Virus record (IMG/VR): IMGVR_UViG_3300020173_000943
Coordinates: 122,343 to 186,342 of that record
DNA: 64,000 nucleotides
From: a virus
Direction: 5' to 3' (one strand)
Below the pieces are notes generated by a model. That model did no database searches. It saw only the letters and a program-made list of their open reading frames with translations, and was not told the DNA's origin. The position numbers and the translations under genes are program-made. The first letter of the stretch is position 1, and every line of letters begins with the position of its first letter. Below, in pieces: positions 8,193-18,244 of the stretch.

Positions 8193-11100
8193 ATGGCAAA
8201 GAAAAAAATTGACTCGTATATATTTCAACCAGGAATTCCTATTAGTGAAAATAGATTTCCGTATGCATACAGTCTAATAAAATCAAACATTAACTTTATT
8301 GTTGAAGAACTGTCAGCATGGCTTACTGCACAAGTTGCGGCAAATACAGGTAATCCAGGATCAATATGGTACAACTACACATACAATGATGTACTATGTA
8401 GACGAGATACACGATACAATTTAGAAGGTACAGACGGAGCAACCGGCGTACTTTGGGATTTGCGTTATGGCGGAAATTATCAAGCACGTTTCTTAGCAAG
8501 TAAGTATTGGATTAATTCAACTCCGCAGATTGATGGTGATAGAGCTCCTGAAATTGCGGCTAAGAACTTTGTTGTTAGTTTAATTAATAACTACATTCTA
8601 CCACAAGTTCCTTACACAAGTTTACAATCAGAACCACCAGCACAAGTGCAAGTTTATGACAACGGCAGTAACTATGAAACAGGTACTGATGCAAGAATAA
8701 CAGAACTAATGGGAATCATTACAACTGTTATTGCAGGCGGCTTAGATGTTATTCCTCCACTACAGAGATCACAAATTTCAAGTGTTAAAATTCAAACTCG
8801 TGTTCCTGCAAACGATTTATTGTTGATTACAGATTCAACAAACAACGAAATTTTATATAACTTTAGTGACCCTGATTTAGGTGCGTCAACTGCATTCCAA
8901 ACAGATGATACTTCACAGTTAACTAAAGGTATTGAAGAAGACTTTCCAAAGTTCCTTGAAAGAACTGGTACAGTTACTACAGTATACCTAAAGAAAGATA
9001 CAGATAATAGAGTTTATTCTCCAAAAGCAGTAGCACTATTAGAAGCAAACTTAGAGTTTTTAAAGAAAGAAACTGTTGCTTGGATTGCAGGTAAAGTTGC
9101 GGCAAGTACAAGATTTACTCCAACTGCGGCAACATTTAGTCCAGCAAGTGGCCAAATGGTTTTAACAATTCCTAGTCATACGTTTTATAGAGGAGATTAT
9201 ATTAGAATTGCTCCTGGTGGTTTAACATTTACTTGTGCTAAAGATAATCATGCTACTGAACATGCATATCCAAGAGCAAGTGGTGTGCCTAATGATACAG
9301 GAACAGATCCAACTTATAATAAACCAATTTTAATTGAAAGTTCTACTACAGACACAGTTACAATTAATGTTGGTATTTCATCTGATACTTCAGATCACAT
9401 ATTTGTATCAGCAACAGCTAATGCAATTTCAGATGTATGGTACAACTATACATACAATACTGCTAAGTGTGAAAGAGATATGGGATTTAATATTGAAGGA
9501 ATTACACACGATATTAAATATTCTGGAAATACAAAAACACATTACAATGCTAGTAAGTATTGGGTACAAACTACGCCACAAATTGACGGCGATAGAATGC
9601 CAGAAATTTTAGCAAAACATTTTGCTAGAGATGTAATTAACAATTACATTTTTTCAAATACACTATACCCAACAGAACAAGTTGGTGCAGGTGCAATTTC
9701 ACAAAATACTATTTTACAAATTAGTGAATTAAATGTTAGTCAAAGAGTAACAGAACTATTTGGTGTTATTACAAACGTTATTGAAAACGGATTAAATGTA
9801 TTACCAATCAAAGAAGAAGTTAAACAATTTTACGATACAGATGATATTCAAATCTTTATTGATCAAGGTGATGTTATTACTAGACCACATGACTTTGGTA
9901 CAGATGCTATTGAACGTATGCGTGTTAGTAACTCAGTATCTATGCTTGATGCTGACTTTGAATACGGGTTACAGCCCACTAAATGGCAAGCGATTGCTAT
10001 GCAAAGAGGATATCCAAGTATTTACGAAGTACCAGGTACTGATACACAAGTATCATCAGTTGTAACAGATGCATCAGTTGGAACTGATGGTATTGGCCAA
10101 AGTAAAATTACTGTAACAACAGTTGGACCACATGGTATTACGGCAGGTACTCCTATTACAATTAAAGCATTAGAAAATAGTGTTGCTGGAGCAAGTAGAG
10201 CAGAAGGATCATTTGTAGTTTCAACTGTTCCAACAGATAATACATTTACATTTTTTGCAAAATCAAAAGTTGGTGTTACTAACGGTGAAGTATTATCAAC
10301 ATTCTACACACAATTAAGACAAGCTGGATTTTATACAGGTGCGGCAATTGGCCAACCACAGTTTAGTATCTTATCACAAGGTGCTGAAGGAACATTTGTC
10401 AACCCATTAACGGCGGCAGAAGGTGCAAATATTATTACATGGTCTGGTGTTGCTCCAGAAGTTGGTTCTCCAGTGGTTAACGAAAGCGGACAAGTATCAA
10501 CTGTTGGTACATATGGAGCGGCTGATGCTTCACGTTTAGCAGGAACATATTCAGTAAGCACAGGTAGTTCCGATAGTATTGCGGCGGATTTAATTGTAGG
10601 TACATATACTATTGTTGTTGACGGCACAGGTGCCGCGACAGTTACAGCAATTGAAAATCCAGGACGAAATAATGCTCCAGGAGATATTATTACTATTTCA
10701 GATGCATCATTAGGAAACGGCGGTGGTGCTGATTGGACTTTTGTTGTTGCAACGGTTGCTACCGGAGCAGGCATTGCAGTTGGCGCTCAGGTTACAAGTT
10801 TAACTGGTGGCGGAGTAGGATTTGAAAACGGTGGTACATTAAATACTTTAGACGTTAGCGGAGATTTTCCAGCAGGCTCTAATGCTATTGATGTTGTTGA
10901 TGCAACAGGTATTGTACAAGGTGAAGCAATTGATAGAGGTGACGGAACAGCGATTCATGTTACTACTATTGTAGGAAATACACTTAACTTTGATGGAAAT
11001 ACTACAGCAAACATTGTAGGAAATACAGTTAGTTACACAGGAATAACTGGTACTAATTATACATCATTGGGATCAGGCGCAACATTTAATATTGATAGAG

Positions 11101-14100
11101 GAAATCCTACTTTAGGACAATATACTGTTTCACTACAAACCGCAGGTATTAATTTTGAAGCAGGCGATGTATTAATTGTTGACGGACAACAATTAGGTGG
11201 TATATCAAATACTAATGATCTTAGAATTACAGTTGATACAGTTGACGGTAGTGGTGCAATTTTAACATTTAGCTTTACAGGTTCAGCGTTTGATGGTAAT
11301 GCAGTATTTACAAATGTAACAGGTACTAATCTTAACGGCTTAGGTACTGGATTAATTCTTGATGTTACTAGTAGTGCTGGAACTTATACAGCAGTTACAG
11401 ATAATCCAACATACACTGATTTACCTCCAGAAACCCAAATTGGCGGAACTGGTGCGGCTTGGGACGTTGTATTAACAAATAACATTTACACAACTACAAA
11501 AAATGCAGGCTCACTTGATGCTGGATACACAGTTGGATCAGTTATTAGAATTCCAGGTACTGTGTTTGGCGGAGCAAGTCCAACAAACGATTTAGATATT
11601 ACTGTTGATTCAGTAGATGGCGCTGGTGCAATTTTAACATTCACTGATTCAGGAATTGGTGGCGATGCTGTAGCAAACTATTCCGCTGTACCATTTACTA
11701 CAAGTTCAATTGGTACTGGAGCTGAAATTAACATAGGGTTTACAGGAAATGTATATACAGTTACCGCTCCTGGTGCAGGATCAGGATACACACAAGGTGA
11801 AACTTTACTAGTTCTTGGTTCTGATTTAGGTGGCGCAAGTCCAGGAAACGATGCAACAGTTACTATCGACAGCGTTGGTGGTAGTGGTGAAATTACAGGA
11901 GTTTCAGTTACAGGTACGGCTGTTAATAGTGCAACATTTACTAATATTGTATCAGGATTTAATGTCTTTGGTACTGGAGCAACATTTAATGTTACTCAAA
12001 ACGCTGACACAACTTATACTGTTGTATTAGGTTCAACAGCTGGAGATAGTTATGCTCAAGGTTCAACACTTACAATACTAGGTTCTAACGTTGGCGGTAC
12101 ATCACCAACCAACGATATTACTATTACAATTACATCAGTAGATGGCGCAGGAACAATTTTAAGTATTACACATACAGGTACATCAGCGGCTCCTACGCAG
12201 GGATTTGCAGTTGGCGACAGAATGTTTATTATAGGAGACACATTCCCAGGTGGAAGTAGTCCAACTAACGATGCACTCATAGAAGTAACATCTGTAAATT
12301 CTGGTGTTATTACCGGATTTACTATTACTGGTACAGGACCAAATGCTAACGAAACATATCCAAGTGTAACGTATACATATCCAGCAGGAGCAGGTGTTGG
12401 TGCAGACTTCAGTGTTACAAAAACTGCAACAGTTTATGGAGTAAACATTACTAATGCAGGCGGCGGTTACTTAGTTGGCGAAACATTTGTAGTAGCAGGT
12501 ACCGAACTAGGTGGTGCAACTCCAGCAAACGATGCAACAATTACTGTACTAACTATTGACAGTGGCGGAGAGATCCTAACTGTAAGTATTTCAGGAACAG
12601 GTAATGATGAGGTTGTATACCAAGATATATCACAATCAGCAGGACAGATAACAACATTATCTGGTAGTACTGCAACATTTGATATTACAATTAGTAACCA
12701 AGTATATTCAGCAGTAGTTAATACTCCAGGAACTGGATACTTTCCAGATCAAAACATACGTGTTCCGGGTACACAACTAGGTGGCGAAAGCCCAGCAAAC
12801 GATTTAACAATTAATATTCTTACTACAGATAATAGCGGAACAAGAACCGGAGAAGGTTCAATTGCTTCAGTATCTACCGCAGGTACAGGACCAAGTGGAG
12901 TAGGATCATATGTTGATGTTGGTCCAACACCATTAGGAAACTTTGGTTCAAATGCAGAATTTACTATTCAAAGAACTAGTAGCAGTTATAGTAATCCAAT
13001 AATTACAGTTGATGGTGAATCTTATGTAGCTGGTAATAAAATTAAAGTAGCAGGTACAGAGTTAGGAGGTACATCACCAACTAACGATGCAACAATTACT
13101 ATTGCTGAAGTAGCAACAGACGGTAGTATTGTTGACGCAAGTATTGTAGGAACAGCAGTTGCAGGAGATACAACAGTAACGTATGCAACAGTAACTATGT
13201 CAGAATTAATAACTGCTCAAATACCAGCTAGAACATTAATTGGATTTGCGGCGTTGGCAACTACAGAAGTTTCATTTGCATCAGCACATGGATTGATTCC
13301 AGGAGATGCATTTATTGTTACAGTTAACTCAGACGATGGCGTTAACAATCATACACTATTAGAAGGACCGTTCTTTGCACAACAGGTTCCAACTACAACA
13401 AGTTTAAGATATCAGTGTAGAGCTCCAGGTACTATTACACAAACAGGTGATATTAGTGCAACGCTTTATCCAAGACCAGATAGTTTCTTTGTACACAGAC
13501 CATATGATGGTGGAGTTATGCTTGGAACAGGAGGACCGCAACACGGTGCTCAAGCAATTAGACAGAGTAAAAAATATATTAGATACCAGTCAGGTAAAGG
13601 TATTATGTATACCACTGGTGCGTTGTTTGCTCCAAGTTACGATCTATTAGATGTAACAGCAGACGATCTACTAGCAGGTACTTTCATTACAGTTACAACA
13701 GATGACGTTGACCATGGACTACAAGTTGGTGGACAAATTAGATTAATTGGTATTGAAACTCCAGGATATAATGGAAATTACACAGTAGCAAGTATTGTAA
13801 GTGAAAGAACATTTAAAGTTATTTCGCAAATTGCTCCTGCTTCATTAACACCAGTATTAAGTACAAGAGCCCAAGTATCATTACTTAACTGGCACGGTGC
13901 AACTGTGCGTTCAGGTGCATTTGATGATCAAAACGGAATCTTTATGGAGTACGATGGAACAAACTTTAGTGCAGTACAAAGAACTGCTACACTACAGTTA
14001 GCAGGTACTGTTGCAATTAATGTTGATTCAAACACATGTACAGGGTCAGGAACAAGATTTAGAGATCAGTTAAAAGCTGGTGATAGAATTGTTATTAAAG

Positions 14101-15902
14101 GAATGACACACGTTGTTTCACAGATTACAGCAGATAATGCTATGACAGTAACACCTGACTTTAGAGGTAATTCAAATGCTACTGGTGTGAAATTATGTTT
14201 GATTAGTGATAAGAAAACTAAACAAGCTGACTTTAACAAAGACACACTAGACGGTCTAGGAAGTAGTGGATATATCATGGACATCAGTAAGATGCAGATG
14301 ATTGGTATTCAGTACAGTTGGTACGGTGCTGGATTTATTGACTACATGCTACGTGGTGATGATGGTAACTTTATTTTCTATCACAGAATGCGTAACTCAA
14401 ACATTAACACAGAAGCATTTATGCGTACTGGTAACATGCCTGTGCGTTATGAAGTTACTAACGAAGGTCCAAATGATAGGCTAGCGACGGCAATGGATGC
14501 AACACAAAATACAATTCCATTAATTACATCTTCATTCTTCCCAACAACTGGTACAGTTATTATTGATAACGAAATGATATCTTATACTGGTGTAACAGGT
14601 GATACCCTAACAGGGTGTACTAGAAGTGCTCCACTAACAAACTTTGCGGCAGGTGCAACAAGAACTTATACAGCAGGTGGTGCTGTACCACATGACGAGC
14701 GAACTGGTGTAATTTTGATTAGTAATACAATTACTCCAATCATATCACACTGGGGTTCAGCGTTCCTAACAGACGGTGGATTTGATGAAGACCGTGGTTA
14801 TATTTTCTCATACGCTTCTGCAGGTAACGATATTAGTACATTAAGAAATACTGTGTTTATGTTAAGACTAGCACCTAGTGTTAGTAACGCTATTGTTGGT
14901 GACTTAGGTGAAAGAGAACTACTAAACAGAGCTCAGTTGCTACTAGAAGGTATTGAAATTACATCAGACGGATATGACAGTTCAAATAATCCAATTACTG
15001 GCGGTATTGTTGTTGAAGGAATTTTGAATCCACAAAACTATCCAATTAATCCAAATGATGTTGGTTGGTCTGCACTAACTGGTGCGGCGGCTGGTGGACA
15101 ACCGAGCTTTGCTCAAGTTGCTCCGGGAGGTTCTGTTGTATGGTCAACTGGTGCTACACAGGTTATTAGAAGTGCAACAGTACAAGGTCCAATGACACAA
15201 ACTGCTGAATTCTTATACGGTAATAGAAATAGTAGATATCAGTATTTGTCAACAGCAGAGTTTGCCGCTTTAAATGGCGAAGTTACAACAGGTGTGCAGG
15301 TTACTGCATCAGGTAGTAACGACTATACAAGTAATCCAAGAACTATTGAAGAAGTTTATCAAGAACCATGGTACGGTAGAGTACGTTTAAGATTTAATCA
15401 AAATATTCTAGTACAAAATGCTGATCCAACAGTAACATTTAGAATTGGTGGAGATTTAACTGGTTCTAACTACTTGTTCTTTACAGAAACAACCTGGAAC
15501 GCAACAGGCGCTATTGCAGGCGACATTGTTGAAGACTCTAAGTTCTCAGCGGGTACTGCGGTTGCTGGTGTGCAAGAACTATCATTTGGTTCAACAACAT
15601 ATTACAGAGTAACGTTTACACAGAGTTCAAATGCAACGATAACAGCAGGTGATACGGTAGGGTTCTTATTTGGACAACCACCTTATGCACAGCCAGGTGA
15701 AACTGTATTCTCCTTTATTGCAACACCAGGACAATCAAGTTCATTATCTCTAAGCTCATTGAAAGAGTTAACTAATACCACACTAGGTGGTAGAGGAACT
15801 TATCCAAATGGTCCAGACGTATTAGCAATCAACGTTTATAAAACAGGTGGTACAGATACTAAAGCGAACATTATTCTAAGATGGGGTGAAGCTCAGGCTT
15901 AA
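8193..15902 (+). CDS. Giant 2,569-residue virion protein with duplicated N-domain and ~88-residue repeats
   Basis: The N-terminal region contains two related ~150-residue domains. The first has WYNYTYNDVLCRRD and later SKYWINSTPQIDGDRAPEI; the second has WYNYTYNTAKCERD and SKYWVQTTPQIDGDRMPEI. Residues ~956-1656 hold at least eight repeats with the core LGG-x-x-P-x-ND-x-TI followed by VD-x-x-G-x-I and a T-G-T turn, with cores near 11189, 11561, 11823, 12087, 12239, 12504, 12774 and 13060. The usual period is ~265 bases, with one short interval (~150 bases) between copies 4 and 5. The last ~800 residues form a different, more globular region containing GGPQHGAQAIRQSKKYIRYQSGKG. Such giants occur in marine T4-like phages as fibre or baseplate-associated proteins. 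Its stop overlaps the convergent gene by 4 bases. Confidence 0.8.
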   Translation: MAKKKIDSYIFQPGIPISENRFPYAYSLIKSNINFIVEELSAWLTAQVAANTGNPGSIWYNYTYNDVLCRRDTRYNLEGTDGATGVLWDLRYGGNYQARFLASKYWINSTPQIDGDRAPEIAAKNFVVSLINNYILPQVPYTSLQSEPPAQVQVYDNGSNYETGTDARITELMGIITTVIAGGLDVIPPLQRSQISSVKIQTRVPANDLLLITDSTNNEILYNFSDPDLGASTAFQTDDTSQLTKGIEEDFPKFLERTGTVTTVYLKKDTDNRVYSPKAVALLEANLEFLKKETVAWIAGKVAASTRFTPTAATFSPASGQMVLTIPSHTFYRGDYIRIAPGGLTFTCAKDNHATEHAYPRASGVPNDTGTDPTYNKPILIESSTTDTVTINVGISSDTSDHIFVSATANAISDVWYNYTYNTAKCERDMGFNIEGITHDIKYSGNTKTHYNASKYWVQTTPQIDGDRMPEILAKHFARDVINNYIFSNTLYPTEQVGAGAISQNTILQISELNVSQRVTELFGVITNVIENGLNVLPIKEEVKQFYDTDDIQIFIDQGDVITRPHDFGTDAIERMRVSNSVSMLDADFEYGLQPTKWQAIAMQRGYPSIYEVPGTDTQVSSVVTDASVGTDGIGQSKITVTTVGPHGITAGTPITIKALENSVAGASRAEGSFVVSTVPTDNTFTFFAKSKVGVTNGEVLSTFYTQLRQAGFYTGAAIGQPQFSILSQGAEGTFVNPLTAAEGANIITWSGVAPEVGSPVVNESGQVSTVGTYGAADASRLAGTYSVSTGSSDSIAADLIVGTYTIVVDGTGAATVTAIENPGRNNAPGDIITISDASLGNGGGADWTFVVATVATGAGIAVGAQVTSLTGGGVGFENGGTLNTLDVSGDFPAGSNAIDVVDATGIVQGEAIDRGDGTAIHVTTIVGNTLNFDGNTTANIVGNTVSYTGITGTNYTSLGSGATFNIDRGNPTLGQYTVSLQTAGINFEAGDVLIVDGQQLGGISNTNDLRITVDTVDGSGAILTFSFTGSAFDGNAVFTNVTGTNLNGLGTGLILDVTSSAGTYTAVTDNPTYTDLPPETQIGGTGAAWDVVLTNNIYTTTKNAGSLDAGYTVGSVIRIPGTVFGGASPTNDLDITVDSVDGAGAILTFTDSGIGGDAVANYSAVPFTTSSIGTGAEINIGFTGNVYTVTAPGAGSGYTQGETLLVLGSDLGGASPGNDATVTIDSVGGSGEITGVSVTGTAVNSATFTNIVSGFNVFGTGATFNVTQNADTTYTVVLGSTAGDSYAQGSTLTILGSNVGGTSPTNDITITITSVDGAGTILSITHTGTSAAPTQGFAVGDRMFIIGDTFPGGSSPTNDALIEVTSVNSGVITGFTITGTGPNANETYPSVTYTYPAGAGVGADFSVTKTATVYGVNITNAGGGYLVGETFVVAGTELGGATPANDATITVLTIDSGGEILTVSISGTGNDEVVYQDISQSAGQITTLSGSTATFDITISNQVYSAVVNTPGTGYFPDQNIRVPGTQLGGESPANDLTINILTTDNSGTRTGEGSIASVSTAGTGPSGVGSYVDVGPTPLGNFGSNAEFTIQRTSSSYSNPIITVDGESYVAGNKIKVAGTELGGTSPTNDATITIAEVATDGSIVDASIVGTAVAGDTTVTYATVTMSELITAQIPARTLIGFAALATTEVSFASAHGLIPGDAFIVTVNSDDGVNNHTLLEGPFFAQQVPTTTSLRYQCRAPGTITQTGDISATLYPRPDSFFVHRPYDGGVMLGTGGPQHGAQAIRQSKKYIRYQSGKGIMYTTGALFAPSYDLLDVTADDLLAGTFITVTTDDVDHGLQVGGQIRLIGIETPGYNGNYTVASIVSERTFKVISQIAPASLTPVLSTRAQVSLLNWHGATVRSGAFDDQNGIFMEYDGTNFSAVQRTATLQLAGTVAINVDSNTCTGSGTRFRDQLKAGDRIVIKGMTHVVSQITADNAMTVTPDFRGNSNATGVKLCLISDKKTKQADFNKDTLDGLGSSGYIMDISKMQMIGIQYSWYGAGFIDYMLRGDDGNFIFYHRMRNSNINTEAFMRTGNMPVRYEVTNEGPNDRLATAMDATQNTIPLITSSFFPTTGTVIIDNEMISYTGVTGDTLTGCTRSAPLTNFAAGATRTYTAGGAVPHDERTGVILISNTITPIISHWGSAFLTDGGFDEDRGYIFSYASAGNDISTLRNTVFMLRLAPSVSNAIVGDLGERELLNRAQLLLEGIEITSDGYDSSNNPITGGIVVEGILNPQNYPINPNDVGWSALTGAAAGGQPSFAQVAPGGSVVWSTGATQVIRSATVQGPMTQTAEFLYGNRNSRYQYLSTAEFAALNGEVTTGVQVTASGSNDYTSNPRTIEEVYQEPWYGRVRLRFNQNILVQNADPTVTFRIGGDLTGSNYLFFTETTWNATGAIAGDIVEDSKFSAGTAVAGVQELSFGSTTYYRVTFTQSSNATITAGDTVGFLFGQPPYAQPGETVFSFIATPGQSSSLSLSSLKELTNTTLGGRGTYPNGPDVLAINVYKTGGTDTKANIILRWGEAQA
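11060..13160 (+). repeat. Eight tandem ~88-residue coding repeats (LGGxxPxND modules)
   Basis: Seen directly in the translation. The module runs from a G-Y-x-x-G-D/E strand, through the L-G-G-x-S/T-P-x-N-D core, to a V-D-S/G-x-G-x-I-L strand. Copy spacing is about 375, 262, 264, 152, 265, 270 and 286 bases. The short interval suggests loss of part of one module. DNA identity between copies is moderate, so this is an old protein repeat and not a recent amplification. Confidence 0.8.
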
Positions 15903-16474
15903 CGTACTACGTTAAATGCTATAGTAGTTCGAACAACGTTTTTACTACTAGGCATTACTGCATGTTTTAAGTAAGAAGGGAAAAGTAATAACTTGCCCTT
16001 TATAGGTTGGAATTCGAATTGTCGGCGGCCGTACTGTGAGTTTTCGTTATGTGCATATTCAACATATGGATTAGGATTTCTAAAACATAACCCACCAGCG
16101 TTTTCATTAGCTCTTACCCAATACACTCCTGATATCTTATTCATACCATGTTCGTGTTCAGTATGTATATCGCCTTCGTGATAGTCTTGTGTCCACCAAG
16201 TGTATTGATTAACGTCATGTAAATGTTTAATACTAGATTGTTGTTGAAATCTATTAACACAATCTTGTATCTCACCAAATAATTCAGGCACATCGTTGAT
16301 TAGATGTACTACTTTTTTATCTTCAAAGTAATCAGTAGCGTGGGGAGCATTGTTATCAGGTCTTGGAATTAAAGACAGTCTTGGCACTACAAACTGTTCA
16401 ACTTCATTTGCAATGCGTTCTGGAACACTATGTTCCAATATAGGAATAGAAAATAATTCTCTAAAGACTGACAT
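15899..16474 (-). CDS. 2OG-Fe(II) oxygenase family protein
   Basis: 191 residues, a compact double-stranded beta-helix oxygenase of the type annotated as 'putative 2OG-Fe(II) oxygenase' (TIGR02466-like). The metal-site region is GDIHTEHEHGMNKISGVYWV (His104/His107/His109), then GGLCFRNP. KGKLLLFPSYLKHAV supplies the distal His (~171), and RTTIAFNV supplies the 2-oxoglutarate-binding Arg (~182). Enzymes of this fold hydroxylate proteins, nucleic acids or small molecules. It is the last gene of the minus-strand heptose block and overlaps its upstream neighbour by 14 bases. The substrate is unknown; the position suggests sugar or precursor modification. Confidence 0.7.
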   Translation of the reverse strand: MSVFRELFSIPILEHSVPERIANEVEQFVVPRLSLIPRPDNNAPHATDYFEDKKVVHLINDVPELFGEIQDCVNRFQQQSSIKHLHDVNQYTWWTQDYHEGDIHTEHEHGMNKISGVYWVRANENAGGLCFRNPNPYVEYAHNENSQYGRRQFEFQPIKGKLLLFPSYLKHAVMPSSKNVVRTTIAFNVVR

Positions 16475-17048
16475 AGTAATTAAGTTTATTACCTATTTCT
16501 TGTAACACAGTTTCTCTAGGTTGTATATTAAATGCAATAGTAATACGAGGATCATCTTGTTCCCAATCACTAGTCATATGTTCAACGCCTTTGCTATTAG
16601 TAATAACTAGTTGACCATTTTTGTTTTCAACGCTAGTAATTTCTTCTTCGCCTATATTGCGATATAATGTTTGTGAAGGCTCACTGTGTACACCTAAGTA
16701 TCCGTGGAAACAATTATCATTATCTCCGTATTCATGACCGTGCCATTCTAGTGTACGACCTTTATTAGGCCAATAGTTTAACCAACCAACGATCCAATAT
16801 TCTAAACTAGTGTCATGCTCGATGTTTTTAAATTCTTCTCTTATTGAACGTTGTAGTTCAAACATCCCAGGCATAATACTTGTAAATAAATTATAATACT
16901 GACTTACTGCGGTAGGTATTGAAGTATGTTGTGTTTCAAGACTTAGGTTAGGTATTGCAATTTCGTTTATAATTTGTTGATAAACAAAACTGCAATTATG
17001 TTTTAACTGAGATAAATTTAAATCTAAATTAGCCTTGTGGATTTGCAT
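16461..17048 (-). CDS. 2OG-Fe(II) oxygenase-like protein
   Basis: 195 residues with the same architecture as the downstream oxygenase but low sequence similarity. WHGHEYGDND gives His103 and His105, HGYLGVHSEPSQTLYRN follows, then NGQLVITNSKGVEHM with the distal His (~157) and DDPRITIAFNI with the Arg (~168). The proximal carboxylate of a normal HxD pair is not obvious; the motif reads H-G-H-E. It could therefore be an unusual ligand set or a non-catalytic cupin-like fold. It overlaps both neighbours (20 bases upstream, 14 downstream), so translation is coupled along the block. Confidence 0.6.
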   Translation of the reverse strand: MQIHKANLDLNLSQLKHNCSFVYQQIINEIAIPNLSLETQHTSIPTAVSQYYNLFTSIMPGMFELQRSIREEFKNIEHDTSLEYWIVGWLNYWPNKGRTLEWHGHEYGDNDNCFHGYLGVHSEPSQTLYRNIGEEEITSVENKNGQLVITNSKGVEHMTSDWEQDDPRITIAFNIQPRETVLQEIGNKLNYYVSL

Positions 17049-17442
17049 CTGAAGTAGCCTCTGGTTGTACTATAACACCTTGACTATCACCTGGAATAAT
17101 TCTAAAATTATCTTCAATAGAATCGGGTGTACTTACTTCAGTAATACTACTACCCGCTTCAAGTGCTTCTAATTGGTGCGGCATCAATGGTGGATTTCTC
17201 CATGTGTCTCCTGGACCTAAAATCTTTTCCATAACTGTAGCTGTTTGCGTATCAATATAACGCAATTTAAATGATCCAGCATTTACAAACCATGATTCAT
17301 CTTTTTCTTTATGAAAGTGCATACTAAACTTTGCACCAACCTTTTCAAAAACCATAATTTTTCCACAATATAAATCATTGGTTGCCCAAATTAATTCATA
17401 TCCCCAACCTTTATCTACTTTACCACTATGTCTTGCTGGCAT
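17029..17442 (-). CDS. Cupin-domain protein (sugar-phosphate-isomerase-like)
   Basis: 137 residues, a single cupin. KGWGYELIWA at the start, GAKFSMHFHKEKDESWFV (cupin motif 1, HxH...E) and PGDTWRNPPLMPHQLEAL (motif 2, G-D...P...H) resemble the type II mannose-6-phosphate isomerase domain and small sugar-nucleotide cupins. It sits between HldD and the oxygenases, overlapping HldD by 17 bases. It may therefore be a sugar isomerase or epimerase in the same pathway, or a regulatory cupin. Function beyond the fold is not established. Confidence 0.65.
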   Translation of the reverse strand: MPARHSGKVDKGWGYELIWATNDLYCGKIMVFEKVGAKFSMHFHKEKDESWFVNAGSFKLRYIDTQTATVMEKILGPGDTWRNPPLMPHQLEALEAGSSITEVSTPDSIEDNFRIIPGDSQGVIVQPEATSDANPQG

Positions 17443-18244
17443 TTACATACTCCTCAATTGTTCTAAAATTATGAACACCTATACTATTAATTAACTTGTT
17501 ATTGTCTGAACAGGTGTAATACTGGTATTGTCCTTTAAGCTCTTCTGGCATAGGAATTTCTTCAATTTTAGCATTATACTTTTTGGCATACAGTTCAGCA
17601 ATATCCATAAATGAACGAGGTGTACCTGTACCAACATTCCATATATCTGTATTGTCAACATCAATAAACTTTTCGATAATTTCACATACATCGCCAACAT
17701 GAATAAAATCTCTTTCAATTTTATCACTGCCTTCAAACACTTTGATAACTCCTGTTTCTTTGGCTTGTTTTTCAAACTTGCCAAATACACTTTGTTGGTC
17801 ACCTTTGTGTTCTTCACCTGGTCCATATACATTAAAGAATCTAAAACCTTGTACATTAATCATAAACTCTGGAACTTGCATTACAAATCTATCAAACAAA
17901 TATTTGCTCCATGCATATGCACTCTGTGGTTGTAGTTTAGAATTTTCTACAAACGTATCACCATATACACCAGCAGTACTAGCATACATCATTGATGTTC
18001 CTTTTTGATCACATAGTTGTAACAAACGCATTGAAAACTCATAGTTTTGTTCCATAATTTTTTCAATGTCTCGTTCAGTAGTGCTACTAATAGCACCTAA
18101 ATGGATTACCCTATCATATGGTTCAGGATCAGGAATAACATTAGGCTTCCATTCAAACCCTTCAACATTGTGTCCTTTATGTTGTAAGTACGATCCAAGA
18201 TGTTTACCAATAAAACCTTCATGTCCTGTAATTAAAATATTCAT
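17426..18244 (-). CDS. hldD: HldD-like ADP-glycero-manno-heptose 6-epimerase
   Basis: 272 residues, an extended short-chain dehydrogenase. The NAD(P) site is GHEGFIG (residues 7-13). Tyr110-x-x-x-Lys114 (YAWSK) is the catalytic pair. Several stretches match HldD/RfaD specifically: SSTTERD near residue 55, RFFNVYGPGEEHKG, VFEGSDKIERDFIHVGDV and EELKGQYQ near the end. HldD converts ADP-D-glycero-beta-D-manno-heptose to the L-glycero form, the donor for LPS core heptose. The family is usually ~310 residues, so this is a slightly trimmed version. Its start overlaps the HldE stop in an ATGA arrangement, which supports a two-step pathway made as one unit. A related sugar epimerase specificity is possible but less likely given the HldE neighbour. 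Confidence 0.8.
   Translation of the reverse strand: MNILITGHEGFIGKHLGSYLQHKGHNVEGFEWKPNVIPDPEPYDRVIHLGAISSTTERDIEKIMEQNYEFSMRLLQLCDQKGTSMMYASTAGVYGDTFVENSKLQPQSAYAWSKYLFDRFVMQVPEFMINVQGFRFFNVYGPGEEHKGDQQSVFGKFEKQAKETGVIKVFEGSDKIERDFIHVGDVCEIIEKFIDVDNTDIWNVGTGTPRSFMDIAELYAKKYNAKIEEIPMPEELKGQYQYYTCSDNNKLINSIGVHNFRTIEEYVNASKT

Noticed and set aside
7404-8228. 274-codon open frame on the minus strand across the fibre gene
   Set aside because: Composition is Val/Leu/Pro-rich and mirrors the complementary fibre repeats; no ribosome-binding site. A shadow of the plus-strand gene.
10331-12280. Minus-strand open frames in the giant protein (147 and 74 codons)
   Set aside because: They arise from the low-stop antisense of Gly/Thr/Ala codons; no start signals or family-like sequence.
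11060-13160. Repeats considered as CRISPR or DNA-level array
   Set aside because: The repetition is in protein modules with long, variable DNA; no short identical repeats separated by unique spacers.
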